A stretch of DNA of 64,000 nucleotides from positions 1 through 64,000 of the forward strand of contig JADQBA010000035.1 in the NCBI GenBank assembly GCA_016903675.1, in the 5' to 3' direction. This stretch comes from Stigonema ocellatum SAG 48.90 = DSM 106950 (GTDB lineage: Bacteria; Cyanobacteriota; Cyanobacteriia; Cyanobacteriales; Nostocaceae). Numbering within the stretch: the first letter of the stretch is position 1; every line of letters begins with the position of its first letter. The notes under the pieces are model-generated. The model ran no database searches and was not told where the DNA came from. It saw only the letters and a list, made by a program, of their open reading frames with translations. Both the position numbers and the translations under genes were made by a program. Below, piece by piece: positions 36,132 through 43,667 of the stretch.

Positions 36132-37322
36132 TATTAAGGGAATAGCAATTGTAATTTTGCAACCATCACCAGGAGCGCTGTTAATATGAAAAGTGCCTCC
36201 TAGTGCAAAAGTGCGATCGCCCATACTCTGAAGTCCAAAACCTTTAGTATTTTGAGCTAAATCAAACCCTGTACCGTTATCCTGAATTCTCAGATGCAAA
36301 CTTGTTGCTGTCGTAGTTAGTTCTAGTTTAACTTCTGTAGCTTGTGCATACTTACAAATATTTGTAAATGATTCTTGGATAATACGGAAGATAGCAGTGC
36401 TAATTTCAATTGGAATGGGACGAGATAAAATAATTTCGCAAATCGGTGCAACACCAGTAGCACGGTGAACATTTTCCGCTAGACCAGCAATTGCTTTTTC
36501 TAATGATTGCTCTTGCAAGGGATGGGAACGCATAGCAGAAACCGATTGACGCACATCTTGTAGTGCCTTAGAACCAAGTTCCTTTGCCTTGGCTAGAAAA
36601 GTTAAAGCTTTGTATGGATTAGAGTTCAAAAGCTTCAAGGCAGTTTCTAATTGCAGATTCAACGCTGTGAGAGAGTGTCCCAATGAATCGTGGATTTCGC
36701 GAGCAATGCGGTTGCGTTCTTCGAGGGTGGCTTGATTTTCAATTTGCAAAGCATATTGACGAAGTTTTTCATTAGCCATTGCTAGTTTCTCTCGGCTCTT
36801 TCGCTCAGAGATTACCGCGTTCATCAATAACAAAACAAATACTAAAGCTAATGCAAATAACAGCGTAATATTCAATGTGAAAAAGAAAAAACGCTCTTGT
36901 TCTACTGGTGATGATGGTATCCGGTCAAATTTATATTTTAATGTTAAGATAAAAAAAATAAATGATAAGCCAGTAACTATCAGACGACCGGGTAAATTAA
37001 AAATTAAGCAACTGCGAATTACTAAAATTACATACACAAAGGGAAATACTCGAGCAGTTATTCCACCCAAAAACCCAGTTATTAAAATTAAGAATATTTC
37101 AGAGCCTGTGTATAGGATCTTAGTTGTTTTATTAGTGGTAGGCAATCTTAAGCCCATTAAACCAAAAAGCAGCAGGCTACAAATTGTGAGTTCAGGAAAT
37201 TTATTATGAAATCGATTGTAAGATGGTATTGTTACTGTAAAAGCAGCAAAAGTTAGCAATATCCACTCCAAATAAAGTAGAAATCTAAAAGGATGATTGT
37301 TGAATTGAATTGGACGGCTCAT
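36123..37322 (-). CDS. NarX-like HisKA_3 sensor histidine kinase
   Basis: Membrane kinase of 399 residues. The N-terminal 170 residues are about five to six membrane helices with short loops, without a recognisable extracytoplasmic domain. A coiled coil and HisKA_3 follow, with phospho-histidine in REIHDSLGHSLTALNLQLE (about residue 210). HATPase_c carries NICKYAQA, LRIQDNGTGFD and GFGLQSMGDR. This class pairs with NarL-type regulators, and the regulator at 32550 on the same strand is the natural candidate. Good ribosome binding site (AACTCCT region, complement AGGAGTT upstream). Confidence 0.9.
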   Translation of the reverse strand: MSRPIQFNNHPFRFLLYLEWILLTFAAFTVTIPSYNRFHNKFPELTICSLLLFGLMGLRLPTTNKTTKILYTGSEIFLILITGFLGGITARVFPFVYVILVIRSCLIFNLPGRLIVTGLSFIFFILTLKYKFDRIPSSPVEQERFFFFTLNITLLFALALVFVLLLMNAVISERKSREKLAMANEKLRQYALQIENQATLEERNRIAREIHDSLGHSLTALNLQLETALKLLNSNPYKALTFLAKAKELGSKALQDVRQSVSAMRSHPLQEQSLEKAIAGLAENVHRATGVAPICEIILSRPIPIEISTAIFRIIQESFTNICKYAQATEVKLELTTTATSLHLRIQDNGTGFDLAQNTKGFGLQSMGDRTFALGGTFHINSAPGDGCKITIAIPLIRV

Positions 37323-37526
37323 AGGAGTTAGGAGTTAAGAATGAGGAGTGAGGAGTTAAGAAGAATAAAAAATATTATAGTTGATCAATCAAAATTTATA
37401 ACTCCTTACTTTTAGATAAAACATGACTAAAGTCATGGGTGGATTCGTGACTTTTTGCCAATGTAACTGTTGATGAAAAATTTCTATGATGGGGACATCA
37501 ACACAAATAAAACCACAAGAGCCTAA

Positions 37527-37973
37527 ATGAAATTACAAAAATTATCACTTATAGTAGGAGCGATCGCCCTCAGTTTAACCGCGACCACCGTTGCTGTCAA
37601 AGCACAAACCATCTCCTCTTCACCCCTGATTGTTGCACAAGCCTCTGAACATCATTCATTCTGGCAAAGTTTAGGACTGACGGATGATCAAAAAGCCCAA
37701 ATTAAGCAGATTCGCCATAACACCCGCGATCAAATTAAGAACATTCTCACCCCAGCGCAACAAGATCAGTTAAAAACCGCAAGGCAAAACCATCAGGGTT
37801 GGCGGCAGGCCAAGGATTCTCTGAATCTTACTGACGATCAAAAAAACCAAATACGGCAACTTATTCAGTCACAGAAACAACAGATTGACGGAGTCCTGAC
37901 TCCTGAACAAAAGCAGCAACAGCAGCAACACTGGAAAAACAGACATTCTCAAGACCAAGAACCCAATTCCTAA
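37527..37973 (+). CDS. Exported Spy/CpxP-like protein
   Basis: Protein of 148 residues with a signal peptide (LIVGAIALSLTATTVAVKAQ). The mature part has two LTxxQ motifs (SLGLTDDQKAQIKQIRH and LNLTDDQKNQIRQLI), with alternating LTPAQQDQL and LTPEQKQQ. This is the signature of the Spy/CpxP family of periplasmic helical chaperones or stress sensors. The C terminus is rich in Q, H and N. The neighbouring HisKA_3 kinase is transcribed divergently (204 bp apart), which would fit a stress regulon, but that link is only inferred. Confidence 0.82.
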   Translation: MKLQKLSLIVGAIALSLTATTVAVKAQTISSSPLIVAQASEHHSFWQSLGLTDDQKAQIKQIRHNTRDQIKNILTPAQQDQLKTARQNHQGWRQAKDSLNLTDDQKNQIRQLIQSQKQQIDGVLTPEQKQQQQQHWKNRHSQDQEPNS

Positions 37974-38358
37974 TTTATAGGAGTTGTGCCCCAATACTCT
38001 TCAGTTAAGGCGTTGATCCCCGAGACAAGCGCGGAGTCATATAGGTCGGTCTGAGTGCTGGACAAATAGACCAACGAGCGCCAGCGTCAGAATTATATTT
38101 CCCATGCTATCTCTTGGGATCAACATAACTACTCCCGAACCGGTGTAAGATTACCGATCTTCTTTCTCTTCTTTCTTCGTGTCCTTCGCGTCTTCGCGGT
38201 TAAATAGGTAATCTTCGGGCGGTTCGGGAGTAAGCAATAAAATCTTTGCAGAGTTAATGGGTGGGCAGAGCATTGCCCACCTTTTCTTGTAAAAGTTGGG
38301 AATTATAAGTTATTAGTTAAGAATTAACTCTTAACTAATAACTCCTAACTCCCCAAAT
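37974..38358. other. Intergenic stretch with hairpins and dispersed repeat
   Basis: No gene. It carries GTTGATCCC (38010-38018) against GGGATCAAC (38114-38122), and a pair of inverted units that include the 28-bp dispersed repeat (38129-38155 against 38206-38233), giving a 105-bp hairpin element. A TTCTTCGTGTCCTTCGCG motif and an AACTCTTAACTAATAACTC repeat are also present. Confidence 0.6.
38206..38233. repeat. 28-bp dispersed repeat, copy 2
   Basis: Identical to 31118-31145. An imperfect inverted partner lies at 38129-38155, so here the unit forms one end of a MITE-like hairpin. Confidence 0.85.
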
Positions 38359-38589
38359 ATGTCCAAAGAATTTGCTATTGGTACTAAAGTCCGCGTCGTG
38401 GCGCTACCGCCCTATGTTAAAACTGCGGAACCCATGCCCATGCTGCGACCTCCCGATGTGATTCACGTTGGTGAAGAGGGGGTAGTCATTGACCGCCGTC
38501 CCGGAGGATATTGGGGTGTACGCTTTGCTAAGGGAGCCTTTCTTTTGGATAGCCAGTACATCGAAAGCAGCGATATATCTCCTGCATAG
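38359..38589 (+). CDS. sipA: Regulatory protein SipA (DUF3148)
   Basis: Small beta-rich protein of 76 residues (KVRVVALPPYVKTAEPMPML, then VIHVGEEGVVIDRRPGGYWGVRFAKGAFLLD). Its length and sequence match the DUF3148 family, whose founding member SipA binds the sensor kinase NblS in Synechococcus (Hik33 in Synechocystis) and modulates its activity in high-light and stress responses. It is a conserved cyanobacterial single-gene unit. NblS is not in this window. The ribosome binding site is poor (AACTCCCCAAAT), possibly because a heptad unit lies right upstream. Confidence 0.9.
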   Translation: MSKEFAIGTKVRVVALPPYVKTAEPMPMLRPPDVIHVGEEGVVIDRRPGGYWGVRFAKGAFLLDSQYIESSDISPA

Positions 38590-38816
38590 GAATCCGTGCA
38601 GGAGTTACAAATACCCCCACCCCTTTGGGTTCGTCAAAAGTCAAAAGTCAAAAATCAAAAGTGTTTTAAGTTTTGACTTTTGAATTTTGACTTTTGAATT
38701 TCCGCGTAGCGGCTTGTCCCCCTTGTCCAGATATTAAATAGGATTGCCATATCTGACTAGGAGCCAGAATAACAACAAGAATTGTAAACTTGTTTTAAGT
38801 TGTGATTCTGGTCTGC

Positions 38817-39374
38817 ATGATGATTTCTCGCCGCACTTTTTTAAGCATATTATTTGCCAGTGGTTTTGCTCTCATCAGTTGGTTAAATTTTCCTTCAACT
38901 GCTGAGGCGTTTGGTGGCAAACTTCCTTCTATTAATCAACCCGCGCCAGACTTTACTTTGCCTACTAACACTGGTGATGGCAAAATTTCCCTTTCTGACT
39001 TGCACGGTAAGTGGTTAGTCCTTTACTTTTATCCCAAAGACTTTACCCCTGGTTGCACAATAGAAGCTCGTCGCTTCCAGCAAGACTTACCCAAATATCT
39101 AGAAAAAAACACTCAAATTATTGGTGTCAGTGCTGACGACGTTGATTCCCACGCCGAGTTTTGTGATTCTGAAGGGCTAAAGTTTCCGCTGTTAGCTGAT
39201 ACCACTGGCGCGGTAAGTAAAGCTTACGGTTCTTGGATGAGTTTCATATCTAAGCGCCACACTTTTATCATCGATCCCAAGGGCATCCTGCGCGACACTT
39301 TTGTTAAGGTCAATCCAGCCATCCATAGCAAAGAAATTCTGAGACGACTCAGTGAATTGCAACAAGCAACATGA
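38817..39374 (+). CDS. Exported PrxQ/Bcp-type peroxiredoxin
   Basis: Thiol peroxidase of 185 residues with a signal peptide or anchor (FLSILFASGFALISWLNF ... TAEAFG). The thioredoxin fold begins near NQPAPDFTLPTN. Peroxidatic cysteine in KDFTPGCTIEARRFQ. The residue five positions later, cysteine in typical PrxQ, is arginine here, so the enzyme is either 1-Cys or uses the second cysteine in HAEFCDSEGL. It reduces hydrogen and organic peroxides, here probably in the thylakoid lumen or periplasm. ATG codons at 38817 and 38820 are equally possible; the GTG at 38802 is less likely. Confidence 0.88.
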   Translation: MMISRRTFLSILFASGFALISWLNFPSTAEAFGGKLPSINQPAPDFTLPTNTGDGKISLSDLHGKWLVLYFYPKDFTPGCTIEARRFQQDLPKYLEKNTQIIGVSADDVDSHAEFCDSEGLKFPLLADTTGAVSKAYGSWMSFISKRHTFIIDPKGILRDTFVKVNPAIHSKEILRRLSELQQAT

Positions 39375-39904
39375 AAAGAAAGGGTGTAGGGGTGTAGGGG
39401 TGTACATTGATTGGTGTCAACTTAAGCTGTAACCCTTGAAAATATAGGCTTCTAGTTACTAGGCTCTGCCTGGTAACTCTGTTCAAGGAGGCTCTGCCTC
39501 CTCTTAAAGTTGGAGGCAGAGCCTCCTTTAATGGATTCCCACGCTCTGCGTGGGAACCAGAAAGGTCTGGAACGGGCGTTTAAGTAGGTGGGCGTAAATA
39601 AACATAACTAGACGAATGTCCGCAGCGAGGAGGTACGACGAAGCACTTCGCTTGCGGTTTCGACCTTTTTACATTTGTACTTGTTAGGTTTATTCGTGCC
39701 TACCTACTTAGTAAGAGGTTTGGCTTTAAGTTGACACCAATGGGCACTGCCGTGCCCCTACGACAATTTGTGGTTCAATAAACAGAAAATAGCTGTAACT
39801 AATGGTGACTGCTCTACTACAGGCGACAGTGAACTCTAGTTTTTCTCCCTGTTCCTAGATTCCGTAATTATCCGTGCTGACGCTAGTAATAGTTGATGCG
39901 CTTT
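39375..39904. other. Gene-free debris between peroxiredoxin and IS remnant
   Basis: Holds a GGTGTAG heptad run (39380-39405), a perfect 17-bp hairpin (39485-39528, AAGGAGGCTCTGCCTCC against its complement), GATTCCCACGCTCTGCG/CGTGGGAACC (39533-39558) and the 130-bp MITE at 39581-39710. TTGGTGTCAACTTAAG (39410-39425) and AAGTTGACACCAATG (39727-39741) flank the set in inverse order. No gene. Confidence 0.6.
39581..39710 (+). mobile_element. 130-bp MITE, TAAGTAGGT family, copy 1
   Basis: Terminal inverted repeats of about 28 bp: TAAGTAGGTGGGCGTAAATA at the left and its near complement TATTCGTGCCTACCTACTTA at the right. It differs at only a handful of positions from 41096-41225 when one is reversed. 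It contains a CGAAGCACTTCG inner hairpin. No coding capacity. Confidence 0.85.
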
Positions 39905-40256
39905 GACCGAAACTCGTAGGGCGCAAGCCCCTGACTTTAGGCATGGGGTAAGCCCGTCGGGACTTTAGTCCCCGTCAAAAATCTATGTTTTTTTTGCGAA
40001 GATCGCACTCTTGTCAGTTGACAAGAGTGCGATCTTCGTGCTACAGTACAGTGAAACTGGTCAATTATTTTGTACCCTACCCCCGGACTGGGGGAAAGTC
40101 ACGCCTCGGAAGTTATCAATCCCAAGTGGGTTGAGTCCAGGAACCACGCCTACGGGAATCACCGCCAATGTGTGGGAAACTCCGACAGTCGGATATGTGA
40201 GAGATACGGCTGAAACTCTTACAGAATCCCCATGCCTAAAGGCATGGGGAGTGTCA
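39905..40256 (+). mobile_element. IS200/IS605-type right-end remnant
   Basis: Two hairpin ends of the IS605 right-end style are present: GACTTTAGTCCCCGTCAA near 39961-39977, and TCCCCATGCCTAAAGGCATG followed by GGGAGTGTCAA at 40231-40256. The open frame before the second end (reading ...KVTPRKLSIPSGLSPGTT...) may be the tail of a TnpB. The left end and most of the transposase are missing. The fragment interrupts the ELW-repeat gene. Confidence 0.5.
39997..40038. repeat. Perfect 20-bp palindrome
   Basis: CGAAGATCGCACTCTTGTCA, two bases, then its exact complement. It contains the GATCGC half of the HIP1-like octamer. It lies inside the IS605-type remnant. Confidence 0.92.
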
Positions 40257-40675
40257 ATTAGTAACCAAATTTGGAATGCGTTGCCATCCGATGCGGTAAC
40301 ATATAATTTATCACCAACAGCAGTAAGCTTACTTATACTAGTAGCACTACTTCCAAGATTAAAATCAGCGACTTGCTCCGCATCGCCACTGCTGTTGATT
40401 TTCCATAGCTCATCACCGTTCGTGCCGTCATTGGCTCGAAAGTAGAGGGTGGTGTTGAAATTTGTGAGAGAACCTGGGTCGGAACTGCCACTCCTAGGAT
40501 AAATATCAGAGACTAGCTCTGCATTGCCACTGCTGTTGATTCTCCATAGTTCAGTGCCAGTTGTGCCGTCATTGGCTGCAAAATAGGGGATGCCGTTGAC
40601 ATTTGTCAGAGAACCTGGGTTGGAATTTTGGGTAAAAGAAACGAAATTGCTCGCTTTATAAATAGAGTCTGCCAT
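40257..40675 (-). pseudogene. ELW-repeat (hyalin-like) protein, 3' end lost to IS remnant
   Basis: From the ATG in MADSIYKASNF the frame gives about 140 residues of a beta-propeller-like repeat: GIPYFAANDGTTGTELWRINSSG, TTLYFRANDGTNGDELWKINSSG and DKLYVTASDGNAFQIW, each of about 45-50 residues. This is the ELWxxDGT pattern of large surface proteins in cyanobacteria and planctomycetes. After the third repeat the frame runs into the IS605-type fragment and ends with unrelated residues. Intact members have many more repeats. No signal peptide is seen. It is almost certainly a 5' relic. Confidence 0.7.
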
Positions 40676-41334
40676 GAGTTTTATCTGGAAATATTGAGTA
40701 AATGGAATCAACTTGACAGAAAAACTAATACCATATTTAGAGGATTTTTTAAAAGTCGAAGGGGGTAAAAAATTACGCGAGTCGTCGAATCATAATACGT
40801 ACAATCGCAATCTAAATAAAAGTCTCTGAGGTTTCTGGTAGTCGTTCGTAATCTTGACTTACAGCAGTTTTCAGGTAAATAGACCACAGTGATTGAACCA
40901 ATGTTAAATATCAACCCAAATCTCGACAGCAACACTCTTTAGACCTATCTCCACACCCTACTTGACAAGATGTGCGATCGCTTTAAGTTGTCACCAACAG
41001 GTTTTTGGTGGGAACACATCTCATTTGCCAAGTATTTGCCCATACCCCCGCGTTAACAGTACCGACAGTACCAATATCTTACAGCAGTTTTCAGGTAAGT
41101 AGGTCGGCACGAATAAACCTAACAAGTACAAATGTAAAAAGCTCGAAACCGCAAGCGAAGTGCTTCGTCGTGCAACCTCGCTGCGGACATTCGTATAGTT
41201 ATGTTTATTTACGCCCACCTACTTAAATATGCCACATTGTAGGGGCACTGCACTGCCCATTGGTGTCAACTGGAGCATTAGCCCAAATTTGTTGGGTGTA
41301 AGCGTCAATCTGGAGGTGGCGCTTTTGCCTTGAT
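40676..41334. other. Gene-free stretch with MITE
   Basis: No supported gene. It is partly AT-rich, with a CTTACAGCAGTTTTCAGGTAA motif twice (40858-40877 and 41078-41098; the second copy abuts the MITE at 41096-41225). TGGTGTCAACT at 41260 echoes the same string at 39412 and, inverted, 39731. Confidence 0.6.
41096..41225 (-). mobile_element. 130-bp MITE, TAAGTAGGT family, copy 2
   Basis: Same length and same terminal repeats as 39581-39710 but in opposite orientation. The inner sequence (GTCCGCAGCGAGG...GAAGCACTTCGC) is shared with very few mismatches, so the two copies are recent or kept alike by conversion. Confidence 0.85.
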
Positions 41335-41718
41335 TTAATACCTTACCCACCTAGCACCTTGGTTAACAATTGTTCTACCGTTCTTAGTAACTGTGAGATG
41401 ATCAGGAGTGAGAACGTAACGGTAAGTATCAGGATAATTATGGTTGAGTGCAACAAAGGTGTTACGTCTGCTGGTCTCAACAAGAGGTAAGGTGATATCG
41501 CCATCGCCATTTTTAGCTACACCGACGTAAACCTTGGGAAAATTACGACCACAAATATAAATATCGAAATCTCTAGTTTCGGCGTGGACGAATTCTCTGC
41601 TGTTACCTTCTGGACATTCATTTCCTATGGGCATTGCTGTGGCTGGTTTTGCGCCAAGAGGTGCCAACGATGTTACCATGAGGGGTAGGCTTGCGAAAAA
41701 TAAAATTGCACGTTTCAT
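41335..41718 (-). CDS. Small exported protein, paralogue of the 15.5-kb gene
   Basis: Protein of 127 residues with a signal peptide (LFFASLPLMVTSLAPLGAKP, cleavage near ATAM). The mature domain matches the plus-strand protein at 15530-15943 (FVHAET, FDIYICGR, DITLPL, YRYVL, NGRTI and a final W). Two cysteines are conserved. The family is unknown to me. Both copies sit next to MITE-rich DNA, which may explain the duplication. Its terminal W-V-R-Y differs from the W-T-W of its relative. Confidence 0.8.
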   Translation of the reverse strand: MKRAILFFASLPLMVTSLAPLGAKPATAMPIGNECPEGNSREFVHAETRDFDIYICGRNFPKVYVGVAKNGDGDITLPLVETSRRNTFVALNHNYPDTYRYVLTPDHLTVTKNGRTIVNQGARWVRY

Positions 41719-41775
41719 ATTATTTGTAGCTTTGGGTGTGTATAAAAATTAGATTTTTGTTTTCAAAAACGATTT

Positions 41776-41803
41776 AAAAGGTGGTATAATGCCACCTTTT
41801 TTT
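41776..41803. terminator. Bidirectional-looking terminator hairpin
   Basis: AAAAGGTGG-TATAAT-GCCACCTTTTTTT (with one bulge). It lies seven bases after the stop of the minus-strand peptidoglycan-binding gene and ahead of the exported-protein gene on the same strand. Confidence 0.7.
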
Positions 41804-41809
41804 GGGTGA

Positions 41810-42049
41810 TTAGTCTTGAGTAGCTAAAGCTTCCCAAGTAGCATTATTAACAACTCCTGTTACCGGCAAATTACGGCTAGCTTGAAAATCTTTGATAGCA
41901 TTCTCTGTTCCCGGACCAAAAATGGCATCAGTTTTAATGCTGTTACCATGAAAGTTGACTAGAAGTAGTTGCACAATGTAGACAGGCTCACCCTGAGCAC
42001 CTTTACGCAGTGTGGGCAGATTGCCAGTAGCTGGAGTTGGCTGTGACAT
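41810..42049 (-). CDS. Single peptidoglycan-binding domain protein
   Basis: Protein of 79 residues that is one PG_binding_1 domain: LPTLRKGAQGEPVYIVQLLL, TDAIFGPGTENAIKDFQ, LPVTGVVNNATWEAL. The helix-repeat pattern (RKGS..V..LQ, G.FG..T..A...FQ, G.V...TW..L) is complete. There is no signal peptide, so it may be cytoplasmic or exported by another route. Proteins of this size are common in filamentous cyanobacteria, often near hydrolase genes, which is not the case here. Confidence 0.88.
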   Translation of the reverse strand: MSQPTPATGNLPTLRKGAQGEPVYIVQLLLVNFHGNSIKTDAIFGPGTENAIKDFQASRNLPVTGVVNNATWEALATQD

Positions 42050-42297
42050 AAGTTTTCAATCCTCCAAAAAGTGTTAATGACTTGAAGCTTGTTTACTCTT
42101 TTATCTACTCATCTAAAACTTCTTTTTTCGGAAAAGTATGACAAAAGTATCCTTATACCAAATCTGACCCCCTACCGCCCCCTTAACCCCTGACCCCTGA
42201 TCCCTGACTTTCAAGAAACACTCTTGAGTGGGGAGTAGGGAGTGGGGAGTGGGGAGTGGGGGAAGAGGGGGAAGAGGGGGAAGAGGGGAGAATGGGG

Positions 42298-42356
42298 GTG
42301 TTTCTTTCATTCATAGCGGGTGGTGTGCCGCCAGTGCGCTTGCTCTCAAGAAACAC
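42298..42356 (+). mobile_element. Hairpin element GTGTTTCTT...AAGAAACAC, copy 1
   Basis: Perfect 9-bp terminal inverted repeat around a 41-base core (TCATTCATAGCGGGTGGTG...). Flanked on both sides by heptad arrays. Confidence 0.7.
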
Positions 42357-42414
42357 AGGGAGTGGGGGAACTCGGGGCCCCCTTTGGGGATTAGGGGGCA
42401 GAGGGGGAATGGTG

Positions 42415-42472
42415 GTGTTTCTTCCATTCATAGGGGGTGGTGCGCCGCCCGTGGGGTGCTCTTAAGGAACAC
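42415..42472 (+). mobile_element. Hairpin element GTGTTTCTT, copy 2
   Basis: Same layout (GTGTTTCTTCCATTCATAGG...AAGGAACAC). A third copy in reverse orientation is at 52910-52960, and lone ends occur at 24825 and 53013. Confidence 0.7.
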
Positions 42473-43111
42473 AGGGGTGTAGGGGTGTAGTTTCAGGGGT
42501 GTGGGGTAAAAATGTGTTTCGTAAGGATGTTGCGAGTAAGCGTTTCGCTTTACTCGCAACGCTTACGCATCCGAGGCGATCCTTGGAGGCTCATATCTTG
42601 CACCAAGGCCAAGTTGCGAAAATAAAAGCCTAAAAAGCTTATTATTTCGTAGGGTGGGCACTGCCCACCAGCGTTTATTGAGAAGGTGCAAGATGTCAGC
42701 TGACCCTTCTGATGTCTGATGGTAAGGATAAGATTTAGTGGCTAATTTGGCATTGATCATGATTAGATTCTCCTTACACTTAAATGAGAGGTTCACAATC
42801 CAAGCGCTTAATTGGAGGATGGTGAGGTTGACAACAAAGAAGCCTGGAACCTTTATGTTCCAGGCCTTAAGGATTCATTGCCATGACCGAGTTACGGGTA
42901 GTAGATGGTAGGTAGTAGGGGCGTATTCCAATAGGCCCCTGCTGTGGGGGAATAGCTACAGAGCTACCAACTTCGTTATGAAAAAAATATTTATTTCGGA
43001 AAGCGCACTCTTAAATAGGTGGAAAATGGGGATAATTACCTATGCTATGCCCTATGCCCCATTCCCCATTCCCCATTCCCCATTCCCCATTCCCTATTAC
43101 CAAGTTTGATT

Positions 43112-43600
43112 ATGCCCAGTTCCAAAATCTTAGCTACATCTTTCGACTATCAAGGAGTTTACCCCTGCCCAGTGTGTTGCGTAGGTAAAATTACTCATAT
43201 GCCATTGATGGAGGCTATGGCTTGTGACTTCTGCCAACAGATTTTTACCGTCAATATAGAACAACAGCAACTCAAGATGCCTTCTAGGCAACCTCCACTG
43301 ATTTGGCGTTGGAATGGCTTTAATTGGACACAAGCCCATCTAGAAGGTGTGGAATTTGGTTGGGGTTATGTGCTAGCAGCAGCTACATTTATACTTTTTC
43401 CTACTGCTTTGATTGGGATAGTAGCTTACAATTTTCCACCATCACCAGATACTCCATTATCTTGGATACCATATATTTGGACAGCATTAACCTTGTTGTC
43501 GCATTTAGCAATTATTGTTTGGCTGTTTATCGAAATTTATCAGATTCCAGTCAGGGCTTATGGTCGAGCTATAGGAGAGCGCTTGGGTGGTCGCGGATAA
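43112..43600 (+). CDS. Zinc-ribbon and two-helix membrane protein
   Basis: Protein of 162 residues starting at the ATG in MPSSKILATSF; the open frame upstream is translated ATTCCCC repeat. The N terminus has a CPVCCVGKI ... CDFCQQIF four-cysteine ribbon (about residues 16-45), followed by RQPPLIWRWNGFNWTQAH. Two membrane helices follow (about 80-101 and 118-142). The layout, a cytoplasmic zinc ribbon before membrane helices, is known in uncharacterised cyanobacterial proteins. The DnaJ-pentapeptide gene starts 67 bp downstream on the same strand, so the two may work together at a membrane. Confidence 0.75.
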   Translation: MPSSKILATSFDYQGVYPCPVCCVGKITHMPLMEAMACDFCQQIFTVNIEQQQLKMPSRQPPLIWRWNGFNWTQAHLEGVEFGWGYVLAAATFILFPTALIGIVAYNFPPSPDTPLSWIPYIWTALTLLSHLAIIVWLFIEIYQIPVRAYGRAIGERLGGRG

Positions 43601-43667
43601 ATGATCAGCCTCGTCGGCGGCTTCCTGTTTCATCCTCTGATAAAACTTATTGTCCATCAAAAATGGT

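Larger units (their letters stand above)
42050..43111. other. About 1 kb of repeats without a supported gene
   Basis: Two hairpin elements (42298-42356 and 42415-42472) lie among GGGGAGT and GGGGGAA arrays. From 42500 there are CGTTTCGCTTTACTCGCAACG and a GTAGGGTGGGCACTGCCCACC unit (42649-42669). A GCCTGGAAC-CTTTAT-GTTCCAGGC hairpin (42842-42865) is followed on the minus strand by a T-rich tract. A minus-strand frame from 42759 (MINAKLATKSYPYHQ...) is preceded by a weak ribosome binding site, but its second half is repeat sequence, so it is not called. The ATTCCCC array at 43058-43090 touches the next gene. Confidence 0.6.

Noticed and set aside
42113..42482. Open frames of 65-84 codons on both strands
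   Set aside because: Composed of heptad arrays and the GTGTTTCTT hairpin elements; no ribosome binding site.
42563..42796. Possible small gene on the minus strand (MINAKLATKSYPYHQ...)
   Set aside because: The second half is the dispersed GTAGGGTGGGCACTGCCCACC unit and other repeat sequence; the start may be real but the support is too weak.
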